Shown here in pieces: positions 42,830-53,080 of a DNA stretch of 64,000 nucleotides. Under the pieces are notes generated by a model. The model did not search any database. It was given only the letters and a program-made list of their open reading frames with translations, and was not told the origin of the DNA. This DNA comes from JAHEFT01 sp963700705 (GTDB lineage Bacteria > Pseudomonadota > Gammaproteobacteria > Xanthomonadales > SZUA-36). The DNA lies in assembly GCA_963700705.1 (NCBI GenBank), contig CAVOYQ010000017.1:108109-172108 (forward strand), read 5' to 3'. The first letter of the stretch is position 1. The number at the start of each line of letters is the position of its first letter. Made by a program: the position numbers and the translations under genes.

Positions 42830-43904
42830 ATCAGACGCCCTGTCTCGAAGCTTTCATAGACACCAAGCAAGACTCTGAGCGCCTGAAGACCCGCCTCACC
42901 GCTAACCTCGGGTGGCAAATCCATCGCAACGCTGTGCGCGAATGATTCCATCTGCCTCGTGAAGTTGCCCGGCATAGGCCTCTGTTCAATCCGGACCGGC
43001 ACAATACCGGATGTATTGATCTGAAACAGTTGTTCCGCATAGTAGAAAACATTCAGTGAACCTGTGTCACCATAAGATCTGGAAGCTGCCTGGGTGACTG
43101 TCCCAGCCTCCTTCCAGCTTCAGTTCGCCATCCGCGGCCCAGCTTCCACCCCAACTGAATATTCCCTCGTTTGGAAGTGTTGCCGGGAAAGTAATTCCGT
43201 TGGCGATCAGTTGGCCTACTGCGCCATTGCCGAAATTCATGATGACGTATTCGGAGACTGGCCGGTCACCGGAGATAGTTCCCCCGACCAAAAACCGAGG
43301 TTATTTCCGAATCCAGAATCCAACTGAATACGTCGATAAGGTGAATTCCGTGATCCACCAGACCCATGCCGTGCCCACCCGGCCCGCCTTCCGGGTAATG
43401 GTGGGGCCCCATGTCCTCAAAGGCCGCAAAACCTGAGCCACCGATGGCGACCTCGGTGCAAAGAGACACATTACCGATCTCGCCAGATTGAACGATTTCG
43501 CGCGCCTTTCGCACCGCGCTCAGGCAACGATAGGTTGATCCGTAATAAAGTTTGACGTTCGCGGTTTTGCAGGCATTGATAATCGCCCGGGCATCTTCGA
43601 TCGTAACTGCAAGGGGTTTTTCTACCATAACATGCACGCCGTAGCTTGCCACGAGACTGGCGACTTCACGATGGTAACGCGCCGGCACGCAGACGCAAGC
43701 GATGTCCAGGCTCTCCCTTTGCAGCATCGCTTCGGGATCCGAGTAAGTCCGGATACCCCACTTCCTCTCAACCGTGGACAATTCTTGCTGCGAAATATCT
43801 GCGCCGGCGACAACCTCGATGCAGTCCAGTTCACGATAGGCAGCCAGGTGAACCGCTGCAACCCCACCGCAAACACCGATGATACCAACCCGCAATCTTT
43901 TCAT
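42820..43904 (-). CDS. Gfo/Idh/MocA-family oxidoreductase (two frameshifts)
   Basis: About 360 residues reconstructed. Rossmann start MKRLRVGIIGVCGGVAAVHLAAYREL, CVCVPARYHREVA, the EKPLA motif in VMVEKPLAVTIEDARAI and the HGIHLIDVFSWIL catalytic-like His. Extra bases near 43282 (a G run) and 43075 (ATCTTATGG) split the frame; the pieces join through ISGDRPVSEYVIMNFGNGAVGQLI and FYYAEQLFQINTSGIVPVRIEQ. The span is 3n+2. Substrates in this family are often sugars or inositols, so its place in a peptidase operon is unexpected. It overlaps the convergent S9 gene by ten bases. Confidence 0.85.
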
Positions 43905-43922
43905 TGTCGTATGACTATGCCC

Positions 43923-46002
43923 CTATCCACCGGCCTGAAGGGCTTTGTCATCCCCGCCCTTCATCCACTGCTTAAACCAGTCACTGACGTACAAAATTGT
44001 CCGCATCATGTTTGAGGGGGTTCCGGTCGTGCCATGGGCTTCGGTGGGAAACCGTACCAGTCGCGTCGGTACGCCCCGGACATGCAGCACGGAATACATC
44101 TGTTCGGCCTGACCAATCGGCGTACGCAAGTCCAGCTCTCCCGTCATCAGCAACATCGGCGTGTTGATCTGCCCGGCTTTCATCACGGGCGAGTGATCGA
44201 GCCATGCTTGCGGGTTTTCCCAAAAAGGTTCACTGAAACGGTGGAGGCTCCAGTCGGCCACATCTGCGGTGCCTGCATAGCCCAGAAAGTTGGATATGAC
44301 ACAATTCGCGGCGGCTGCATTGAACCGATCCGAATGAGCGGTCAGCCACAGTGTCAGCGTGCCGCCGGCGCTGCAACCGGTAACAAATAAATTGTCCTCG
44401 TCTACATAGTTCCGGTCGGCGACTGCATCCACTGCAGCCATCAAATCCTCTCGGTCCTTTTGCCCTGGAAATTCATTACTGATGGCATCACCAAACGCTG
44501 TCCCGTAGCCAGTGCTTCCACGGGGGTTGCTGTAGAGCACGAGGAAGCCCTGCGAAGCCAGGCCCTGAAAATACGTGCTCCAGCCCCAGTGGTACATTTC
44601 ATGAGGGCCTCCATGAATTTCCAGAATCAACGGGTACTTACGCTTAGGGTCAAAATCTGCTGGCTTCAGCAGCCAGCCTTGCAAAGAAGTGCCGTCTGCG
44701 GACTCGAAGTGAGTTCTTCGATCCTGCCTATCGGAGCACCTTCCAGCTTCAAACGATTCAGATCGGTGACCTCAGTGAAGCCATCGAATTCCTGCAGGTT
44801 GAAACTGACGATCTCGTTCGGCCGGTCCGGCAGCGAAAGAGAGGCGACAGCCCGGCCTCGCCGGTCGGAGTTACCGAAGATAAACTGCATGATTTCCATG
44901 GGTAATTTGATGAACTTCGGCTTGCAATGAAGCCAAAAAGACCTGCCGGGTACCATTGAAATCCGCGGAAAAATACACGGCACTGCTGTCAGGTGCCCAG
45001 AGAATTGACTCAACATCACGGTCCAGATCTGCTGATATCTTGCGCATTCCAGACCCATTCAGCTGGCTGGTCCAAAGCTCTCGGGCCGTGTAGTCCCGAA
45101 TTTCCTCACCGAGCTTAAAGCCCGCGAATGCCAAAATGTTTACCGTCAGGCGAAATGGTTGGATTAATCCAGAACCCGCGCGGCAAATCGACCTGGCTGA
45201 CAACTCCCGTCGCCACATCCAGCCGATTGATGTTGGAGAGGCCATAAGTCTTTTCGTAATCTTCGTTTGCGACGCCATCGAAAAATATCTGCGAGGAATC
45301 AGCGGACCAGGAAGAACTGGAACCCATATCATGCCCTGCCGGCTTTGCACCCACATGCCAGTTTCCATGTGTGAGCTGGCGCGACTCAGCGGTCGTGACG
45401 TCCACCAGGAACAGATGCTCGTAGATATCGTTATAGTAGCCCAGGCCATCCAGGCGGTAGTGGCGTCGATTGATCACCCGAGGTGGTGGCGACCAGACTG
45501 CTCCCTCAGGCGGTTTGGGCATATCGATGAGCCACCCGGCGTCAGGTCCGGGCACACCCATCCGGAATGAAATCATCTGCCCATCTGGTGACCATTGAAT
45601 GTCGCGGGGAAAACCAGAAAGCAGGAGCAGTGTCCTGGTGATTTCCATGCTTTTTGCATCCACCAGCACCAGCTTTGTCTGTCCGTCTGGCTGAGCAGAA
45701 AAATAGGCAAGTTGCGAACTGTCGGGCGACCAGCGGGCATTTCGTCCTTTCCCAAGCTCAACCATCTTGCGACCGGTAACATCCGTCAATAACAGGGCGC
45801 CATCCCAACTGTCGGACATCCAGTTGACGCGCCAGCGTACAAATGCCAGCCTCGACCCATCCGGTGAAAGGCGAGGCTCGCCAGCGGACTCCAGTTCCAG
45901 CAAGGCCGTTAAAGGATGAACATCATCGGAAGCGGCCACAAGCTGGGAGGCAAGCAGTAAAAACAACAAGCCGCTTCTTAGTACCCGAGCAACTGACCTC
46001 AC
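43923..46002 (-). CDS. Exported S9-family peptidase (three or more frameshifts)
   Basis: About 693 residues reconstructed. Signal peptide MRSVARVLRSGLLFLLLASQLVAA; a beta-propeller with repeated SPDGSRLAFVRW-, WSPDSSQLAYFSA- and WSPDGQMISF-type blades; then the hydrolase domain: ILEIHGGPHEMYHWGWSTYFQGLASQGF, Ser in VTGCSAGGTLTLWL, Asp in TGELDLRTPIGQ and His in TEAHGTTGT. Breaks lie near 45125 (extra C), 44885 and 44690 (T missing). It is 62 bases after the TonB receptor and 18 before the Gfo/Idh gene. Periplasmic cleavage of incoming peptides is inferred. Confidence 0.87.
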
Positions 46003-46064
46003 AAGAACCGGAAGTCCTTCACGAGTTCCTTGTTCAAAATCTCTTACTCCTGAATCACCACCTA

Positions 46065-49039
46065 TCAGTAACGATACTTTAAGCCAACCCAGTAATACCT
46101 TCCAATCTGGTCGAATCCGCCCACTGCTGCATCGGTAAAAAACTTACCCGCAATTGGAGGCTTTTCGTCGAATAAATTGTTTATACCAGCAGAAATCTCA
46201 AATTTATCACCAAACCAATACCTGGCGCTAAGATCATTGTAGACAGCCGACCCGTATTTATTGAACTCGGGAGAGAAAAAGCTCGTATAGCCAGGTGGCG
46301 GCGCCGGTGGCGTGGTATCCAGCACAGTGGAGTCGATATACCGTAATGACCATATCAGGCTAAGCGGGCCTGACGTGTAGGTCGTGTTCATATTAATGCG
46401 CCATTTCGGGAAACCCAGCTCACCATCACGGATATTGAGCGTATTGGGATCACCCTGGATCGCGGTTTCTTCATTCGCCAGCAAATAGGTACCATTGAGC
46501 CCGATGTTCAGGCCTCCTGCTTCACCTTTGAACATTCCAGGCAAGTCGTGGTAGTAGCTGAGTTCGAAATCAATGCCTTCGGCGAAAAGGTTTTCCAGGT
46601 TGATCTTGGTGCTCTCGACGGTAAGGATCGCGTGATTTTCGGCATCCCGGGTGACCAGGGCGCAGAATTCATTATTGATATCCGGAGCATCCACGCAATT
46701 GTTGATAATCGTCGTGGCATCCGTCTCGGAAATCGCATCATCCAGATCGATGTTCCAGTAGTCGACCGCAATGCGAAGCTGGCCTGCCCCTGGTTCGGAT
46801 GTAAACACGGCACCCACTGTCCAGGAGTTGGAAGTTTCGGGTTTCAGGTCTGGATTGCCACCATACAGAACATTGTTGGCTGCGCCTGCAAGTGGGTCGG
46901 TCCAGCCGGCCGGAATACCCAGCGCAGCACAGTTTGCCGCCCGGTTTTCCCCGCCGGGGATGGAATTATTATCGCAGGGATCCGTCAGGTTGATCAGGCC
47001 CGTGGTCTGGGCGCTGTAAAGCTCAAACAGGTTGGGCACCCTGACATTCTTCGAGCGCGTTGCCCGAAAGCGGAAATTTTCAACCAGGGCCCAGTTGCCT
47101 GCAAAGCGCCAGGTCGTGTTCGAATCAGTGATATCGTAATTGGAATAGCGAATGGCTGCTTCCAGATCAACCGCATGAGCAAACGGCTTATCCGCCAGTA
47201 CCGGCACGAGAAACTCCGCATAGTAGTCGTAAGCTTTGAACGCTTCTTGCGGGGCATCGTCAACGACTCCTGACCACAAGGCATTTACCTCCGCACCAGC
47301 CACATCCCAGGCAGAACGGCCCTGGCCAATGTAGGTTGACTTCGACAGTTCGTTGGAACGGAATTTGATCGTCTCCTTCCGGTATTCGAACCCTGTCGCG
47401 AATTGAATTGGACCAGCTGGTAGATCGAACAGATCACCATTTAAGTTCAAATTGACCAGGTCCTGGGTGGATGTTGTCTTGTAAGGCGTGTCGTTCCGGA
47501 TGAAATCAAGTGCTGCCTGGGAAGGCGGCTGCTGGCCAAACACGCTGATTGGAACGCATCCCGCAGCCCGCATGGACTCATCTCTGCAGACGGCTTCGCC
47601 CGTAACAGGATCAGAAATCACATCAATGGCCGAGTAATAACGATTTTCCCGGCGATCGTTCACGATCGTTGTATCTATCTCGAAATTACCGTGCTGATAG
47701 GAAGCGTCCCAATTGTAATCGCCAATGTCGCCAACCAGGCCGAAGGCAAGCGTATACGTATCCCTGTCATTGCGTGTGCTTACCGGTCCCAGGTTTGCAT
47801 GAGTGCCGGAAACATAAAGGGCGTCTCCCAAGGAAAAATTCCTGGGCATCCATTAAAGCTGCAACGTCTGGCGGCAGCAGTGGATTGCTCCGCAACACCA
47901 CCGTGTCGTAATCAAACGTGGGTTGACCTTGCGTGGTACTTTCTCCGGTCGCCAGATCTAAAGTGACAAATCCCATCAGGTTGTCCGAGAAATCGTATTC
48001 CAGGTTAGCCATGGCAGTAGTCATTTTGACTTCACTGCGCAATTGTCCGTACACGGATTCATTAAACCCGTCGCCGCCGGAGGCAAGCCAACTGGCGCAT
48101 TGCGGACCGAGGGCTGGATCGTCAAAAGGATAAAAATCATTTTCTGTCACGCGCAGATTAGGATCGACCGTGTATCGCGCACAGCTTGAGTAGTCTGGAC
48201 TAAGCGCCCAGAACGTACCGCCCACTGCGGTACTGGTGTAACGATAATTATCCAGGGTACTCACGAAGCTGGAACTGTTGGGATCTGCCCCAAACAGCAT
48301 GTAGCCATCGGGTTCAGCAGACCAATCGCGGTCCAACGGAAACAGGGGGTCCTGCTTGCTGTAACTGGCGCCGAATGTAAACCGCCCCTTGTCGTCTGCG
48401 AAATGGAATCCGGCAAGCAGGGAGGCCTGTTCGCTGTCTGCACCGCCATCGTCGGACCAACCAGCCGTGGCGCTGGCTTCGAATCCTTCAAAGTCTCTCT
48501 TCAAAATGATGTTTACAACGCCTGTAACCGCATCGGCACCGTATATGGCAGAACCGCCACCCGTCTGGATTTCCATGCGGTCAATCATGGAAACTGGAAT
48601 GGTCGACACATCAACAGCGCCACTGAACCTGGTGCCCGGCACTCGACGTCGACCGTTAACCAATACCAGAGTGCGTTCGATCCCAAGGTTTCGCAGGTTG
48701 ATGAAAGTCGCTCCCGGATCCGGAGCAAACACTGAACTGTCTGGACCCAGCCCAATACCGATTGCGGGAATCCTTTTAAATACATCGGAAAGGTTGGTCT
48801 CACCATTTTCAGTGAGAAAATCGCTGTCAAAAACGGTTACAGGAGTGGAACTGTCAAAGCCGGATCTGGCGATGCGACTACCCGTCACAATGACTTCTTC
48901 AAGAGCTGAATCTTCATTGTCGGAATTCTGCAGGGTCACCAGAGTCTGTGCCGCCCTGTTGCGCATTTGCCAAAGCGAATGGCACGAGACACAGAACGGT
49001 CAGGAACCAACGAATTTTAAGCCTTGCCTGATCTCTCAT
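46065..49039 (-). CDS. TonB-dependent receptor with CarboxypepD-less plug (two frameshifts)
   Basis: About 990 residues reconstructed. It begins MRDQARLKIRWFLTVLCLVPFALANAQQ, with GGGAG nine bases upstream. The TonB box/plug is ALEEVIVTGSRIARSGFDSSTPV, DVFKRIPAIGIGLGPDSS, FINLRNLGIERTLVLVNGRRRVPG, IEIQTGGGSAIYGADAVTGVVNIILKR, typical of large receptors for peptides or glycans. The barrel ends QIGRYYWVGLKYRY. Extra C residues near 48925 and 47845 split it (span 3n+2). It should bring the cluster's substrate across the outer membrane. Operator copy 2 lies 108 bases upstream. Confidence 0.9.
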
Positions 49040-49128
49040 AGTGTTTCTCCCACGAAAAATGGTTTGCTTAGTGAGGTTTTATATTTTTTGCGGGTGCTAC
49101 CAAGAAACGCCACCAGCCATTTTTGGGC

Positions 49129-49157
49129 AGGATAGCATAGACTTATTGTGATCACAA
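49129..49157 (-). promoter_or_regulatory. Predicted promoter of the TonB receptor operon
   Basis: On the minus strand, TTGTGA (plus 49152-49157) and TATCCT (plus 49129-49134) are spaced by 17 bases, each matching 4 of 6 consensus positions. The -35 lies inside the operator at 49147-49164, so a bound repressor would block it. Confidence 0.4.
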
Positions 49158-49164
49158 ATCACAT
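49147..49164 (-). promoter_or_regulatory. Operator copy 2 (GntR-linked motif)
   Basis: TGTGATCACAAATCACAT, exactly as at 30141 and 50065, between the gntR stop and the TonB receptor start. Arms TGTGAT and ATCACA are separated by five bases. Confidence 0.75.
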
Positions 49165-49279
49165 ATCATATGAAAATCAATGTGAGTTTACTTGCGCCAT
49201 CAAGGCGACAACATAAACAGGGGAAACCGTCCAGGTCAGCGCCAAACTAGTTAAGGCATTTCGTATTTACAGATGTGTT

Positions 49280-49942
49280 CTATGAGGGGAATCTATCCCA
49301 AAAACCTTCAGCTTTAGTGCCATCCGTGATATCGGAAATCACGGCATTCCGAACGGCCACGTGATCACCCTGCCTCAAAGCTTCCAGTATTTCGTCATGC
49401 CTTACATAGCAACCGGCATTCAGGCTTTTACGGGCGAGCAGTGGAGCAACGCTGAACACCGAGGCATAACGCATCCACAACGGTTGAACCATTGCAGTGA
49501 GTATGGAATTTGGGCATGCCTCGTACAATGCGAAATGAAATTTCTGGTTATTCTGTTTGAGCCTTATACGGTCTCCCCTGTCGGCGAGATCTATTTCTTC
49601 CGCCTTGATTCGTTCGAGCTTCTGCAGGGTTTTTTCAGTTGCATTCTGCGCAGCGAGAAGCGCCGTTTCACCCTCAACCAAAATCCGGGCATTAATGATG
49701 TTTTCAACGTCGGCTTTTGAAAGTAAAGGCACTCGAACTGATCGATTCGGAAGAGACTCCAGTGCGTGCTCGGCGATCAACCTCCTGAGCGCCTCTCGAA
49801 CCGGAGTATTGCTCACACCCAGCCTTTCTGCCAGGTCCCTGATCGTCACAGCCTCTCCAGGCTCGAATTGCCCAGTCATGATCGCGTTTTTCAATTGATC
49901 GTAAACTTTGCTGTGGACCGGTACATTGGAGACTCGACGCAT
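49280..49942 (-). CDS. GntR-family regulator, FCD (FadR-like) subfamily
   Basis: About 220 residues. Winged HTH: HSKVYDQLKNAIMTGQFEPGEAVTIRDLAERLGVSNTPVREALRRLIAEHAL. The FCD effector domain has the metal-ligand pattern in ARILVEGETALLAAQ, NQKFHFALYEACPN and RHDEILEALRQGD. FCD proteins bind carboxylic acids or their CoA forms and usually repress. It lies between the TonB receptor operon and the divergent acyl-CoA dehydrogenase gene, with motif copies on both sides, so it very likely controls both and the BKACE operon. I use the ATG at 49940-49942 with GAGAAAC upstream. Confidence 0.92.
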   Translation of the reverse strand: MRRVSNVPVHSKVYDQLKNAIMTGQFEPGEAVTIRDLAERLGVSNTPVREALRRLIAEHALESLPNRSVRVPLLSKADVENIINARILVEGETALLAAQNATEKTLQKLERIKAEEIDLADRGDRIRLKQNNQKFHFALYEACPNSILTAMVQPLWMRYASVFSVAPLLARKSLNAGCYVRHDEILEALRQGDHVAVRNAVISDITDGTKAEGFWDRFPS

Positions 49943-50064
49943 ACTGTTTCTCAATAAATTTTTGAGTTGCCAGCCATCATATCATCAAGCGGTTCCTGAG
50001 AGCAGACGCCACATCAACGCCAGATAGCACAGTTCACAAGATAGATCGCTCAGTTACATTAATA

Positions 50065-50082
50065 TGTGATCACAAATCACAT
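50065..50082 (+). promoter_or_regulatory. Operator copy 3 (GntR-linked motif)
   Basis: TGTGATCACAAATCACAT in the divergent region between gntR (start 49942) and the acyl-CoA dehydrogenase gene (start 50132). Here the palindrome extends to ATGTGAT-N5-ATCACAT, the best of the three copies. Confidence 0.75.
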
Positions 50083-50131
50083 TATGTCATAGAATGTATT
50101 GCGATCAGCCGAAAAATGGAAATAACAACTA

Positions 50132-51926
50132 GTGAATTACAACGCTCCCCTGACTGACATCAATTTCGTCCTTTATGAAGTGCTGAAATATAAGCCACAT
50201 CTCGCAAGTCTTGTTACTGGCGGCGATTTGGCCGAAGGGCAAATTTCATTGATCATGGCCGAAGCCGCTCGGTTTGCTGAGTCGGAAATAGCCCCACTGA
50301 ATTCTATCGGTGACCGCGAAGGCTGCACATGGCAGGACGGGCGAGTCACGACACCTTCTGGGTTCAAAACGGCATACAGCAAATTTGTTGCCAATGGGTG
50401 GCCGACCTTGTCTCACGAGATCAGCCGGGGTGGCCAGGGACTGCCTCATTCCGTTTACTGTGTTTTATATGAATTACTCAATACAGCTAATCATTCCTGG
50501 GCTATGTACTCAGGACTGAATAGTGGTGCGATTCGGACCATTGAAGCGTATGGCACTGAAGAGCAAAAGAACGTCTATCTGCCTCACCTGATCGATGGGC
50601 ATTGGTCGGCAGCAATGTGCTTGACCGAAGCTCACTGCGGCTCGGACTTGAGCCTACTCCAAACCCGCGCATCGCCTGTGGACGAAAATCGATTTGTAAT
50701 CACCGGCACCAAGATGTTCATTTCTTCCGGAGAGCATGATCTGACTGAAAACATCGTTTACCTCACGCTTGCCCGATTGCCCGACGCTCTCGAAGGAATC
50801 AAGGGAATTTCTCTTTTTATCGTTCCCAAATTCCTGCCGGAGTCAAAAACCTCCAGCGCGGAACGGAATCGGGTCAATTGCAGTGCGATTGAACGAAAAG
50901 ATGGGCCTCCATGGAAATGCGACCTGCACGATTAACTTTGACGGCGCAGAGGGATTTTTATTGGGGTTGGCGAATCACGGTCTCAGCGCCATGTTCACTT
51001 TCATTAATGAATCCAGGCTTAATGTCGCAATGCAAGGATTGGCTGCTGCTGAAAGATCTCATCAGGGCTCAGTTACTTACGCATCCGAGCGCAGGCAAAT
51101 GCGAGCGCATCCGCGACGCTACCCCGAAACGCCTGCCGACCCCATCATTGTTCACCCCGATGTACGGCGTATGCTTCTTACGCAAAAAGCCTTTGCCGAA
51201 GGTGGACGAATGCTTGTTTACTACTGTGCACTACAGGTTGATATCGCAAGATCGGGCAATACCGCAGACTATCGAAGATCCGCTAAAAACAGGCTCGCGC
51301 TACTGACGCCGGTGGCAAAAGGCTTTCTGAGCGAGGCTGGTGTTGAGGCAGCCAACTTGGGAATTCAGATTATGGGCGGGTACGGTTTCATTACTGCATC
51401 GGGAATGGAGCAGATCGCCCGGGATGTAAGGATTACAACAATATACGAGGGAACGAATGGAATCCAAGCACTGGATCTTCTGGCACGGAAAATCCTGGGG
51501 AGTTCAAATGAGCTACTGACGTCATTCACCGAGGAGATTTTGTCTTTTTGCCGTATGCACAAGCGAGAAGTGGGACCAATGTCCATCGTTTTGCAAGGCC
51601 TCGCCGAAGAGTGGTTACGCCTGGTTGAAGACATTGCAGCCAACAGCCGGCAAGACCCGGATTCAGTAGGGGGCGCTGCATTCGATCACCTGATGTTTGC
51701 CGGCTATGTAACGCTGGCATATTTCTGGGTCCAGGCTGCTTTAGTCAGCAAGCAAAAACTGGCAGATTCAGAAACGGGAAATACTTTTTGCACAAGTAAA
51801 ATAGCAACTGCTGAGTTCTATTTCAGGCGAATTTTGCCCCGTGCGAGACTTCATGCTGAATTGGCGAGGTGCGATTCGTCATCTCTGATGAATCTCAGAG
51901 ACGCGCAATTCCGGACGGGATGTTGA
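50132..51926 (+). CDS. Acyl-CoA dehydrogenase, large DmdC/PF12806 type (one frameshift)
   Basis: About 597 residues after correction. Family-specific N-terminus NYNAPLTDINFVLYEVL, then the FAD region MCLTEAHCGSDLSLLQTRA, FVITGTKMFISSGEHDLTENIVYLTLARLP, and after the break MGLHGNATCTINFDGAEGFLLG, GIQIMGGYGFITASGMEQIARDVRITTIYEGTNGIQALDL with the catalytic Glu in YEGTNG. The extra C-terminal domain of the DmdC group is present. One extra base near 50900 (CGAAAA-G-ATG) splits it; the span is 3n+1. The start is GTG. It would begin beta-oxidation of an acyl-CoA released from the cluster's substrate. Confidence 0.9.
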
Positions 51927-52063
51927 CAAGTTAGATTTCATCGTACCATGACCGAGTTCCCCATCGGCAACACGGTAATTACACCAAATAATGGTTGCCA
52001 TAGATGCTTTAGAACTGGCGCATGGGGCTGCTGCCGCCACCGCGATCGAAACCGCGACCGTAA

Positions 52064-52262
52064 CGAATGGGCCACAGCCATCGATCCTGCAGCATTGCCC
52101 CGGGTGACGGACGTGCCTACAGGACTGGCCCGTCTGCCGCAGGTCAATCTGCCGTTGGCTTCAGTTGACGGGTGCCCACTGGGAGTATCACTGATCGGGC
52201 CGAGGGGGTCGGATGAGCGTTTGCTTGGAATTGCCGTGCGAATAGCGTCCACACTCGGCTGA
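52064..52262 (+). pseudogene. Amidase C-terminal fragment
   Basis: The sequence EWATAIDPAALPRVTDV joins directly to GLARLPQVNLPLASVDG, CPLGVSLIGPRGSDERLL and GIAVRIASTLG. Compared with the amidase at 24229 (EWAAAIDPAVLPRAREV...), about 50 residues are deleted between the two blocks. It has no start codon of its own and no N-terminal catalytic part. It marks the right edge of the island. Confidence 0.8.
52122..52227 (+). repeat. Right 106-bp direct repeat of the island
   Basis: Counterpart of 25276-25381, with 99 of 106 bases identical. The two copies are in the same orientation 26.8 kb apart, so recombination between them would delete the island. Confidence 0.85.
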
Positions 52263-52640
52263 GTGGAGACCAAGCCAGGCGCCAGCGCCGAGTGAGATGC
52301 TTTCGATTTGGCTACCACAGGCCACTAAGCTGCAATCCCCTCAAGTGTAATTTGCTTTCCATCAGTGCTAGTACTCGTCCAAAACCATCCTGGTTTTGGC
52401 CCTGCGGGCGCTCTCCCGTTGGTCGTGCGACCAAATTCGCATTGTGCAGGATGCACCGGTGCCACGAAGCACAAGGATGTGCGAGAGCGGCCTCCCGGCG
52501 AATTTACTCCAGGCGTCCTGCCTTCCGCCCTTCGGGCCATCTTCGCTGCGCTACGATGTTCAAAATTGTTCCTGACAATTTTGTGTCGAACCGCGTTGCG
52601 TGTCGCCGGTAGCCCTCACCCTGCTCTCCTCAAATAAAAA

Positions 52641-52685
52641 ACCCCGCATCAGCGGGGTTTCTTATTTGGCGGAGAGAGAGGGATT
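52641..52685 (-). repeat. Duplicate of tRNA-Ser 3' end and terminator
   Basis: ACCCCGC-ATCA-GCGGGGT, then TTTCTTATT, then TGGCGGAGAGAGAGGGATT repeat exactly the sequence at 52964-53008, which includes the CCA and acceptor/T-arm strand of tRNA-Ser. After GGGATT the copy diverges to GTCCAAAACC in place of the T loop. Confidence 0.85.
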
Positions 52686-52963
52686 GTCCAAAACCTTCCT
52701 GGTTTTGGCCCTGCGGGCGCTCTCCCGTTGGTCGTGTGACCAAATTCGCTTGCGGGATTTCGGTCGAAGCAGAGGGATGTCAGCGGCTCCCGGCGAATAA
52801 AACCCCGCTTCGCGGGGCTTCTTCGGCGGAGATGTGAGATTGTCCTGACATCTGCCTCGCCGCGTTCCGTTCGCTTACACGCAAATTCGCTCCCGGCGAA
52901 TTTGTCGAACCCTTGGCCGCTCCGCGGCTGAGGCTCCTCACCCTGCTCTCCATCAAATAAAAA

Positions 52964-52981
52964 ACCCCGCATCAGCGGGGT
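52964..52981 (-). terminator. Terminator of tRNA-Ser
   Basis: ACCCCGC-TGAT-GCGGGGT stem on the minus strand followed by TTTTTATTTG, eight bases beyond the CCA end. The hairpin and the T-run are complete. Confidence 0.9.
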
Positions 52982-52989
52982 TTCTTATT

Positions 52990-53080
52990 TGGCGGAGAGA
53001 GAGGGATTCGAACCCTCGATGGGCTATTAACCCATACTCCCTTAGCAGGGGAGCGCCTTCAGCCACTCGGCCATCTCTCC
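52990..53080 (-). tRNA. tRNA-Ser (anticodon GCU)
   Basis: Minus strand: GGAGAGATGGCCGAGTGG begins the acceptor and D arms; the anticodon loop is CTGCTAA (GCT); a long variable arm, TATGGGTTAATAGCCCAT, is typical of tRNA-Ser; the T loop is GGTTCGAATCC; the acceptor closes CTCTCC with G73 and an encoded CCA. 91 nt including CCA. It reads AGC/AGU codons. The order alaS–csrA–tRNA-Ser(GCU) is as in E. coli (serV). Confidence 0.97.

Larger units (their letters stand above)
52379..52989. repeat. tRNA-Ser-derived repeat region
   Basis: No gene is supported here. A unit of about 65 bases beginning GTCCAAAACC and containing CTGGTTTTGGCCCTGCGGGC and CCAAATTCGC occurs at 52378-52441 and 52685-52750. A terminator plus the last 19 bases of tRNA-Ser occurs at 52641-52685 and again at the true gene; a weaker third copy lies at 52803-52832. 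Ends such as CTCCCGGCGAATTT recur where the tRNA-like parts resume. Parts of tRNA-Ser copies interrupted by one element would explain this. Confidence 0.75.

Noticed and set aside
25382..52121. Prophage or integrative conjugative element
   Set aside because: No integrase, structural, relaxase or transfer gene is seen, and the nearby tRNA duplication does not reappear at the left border.
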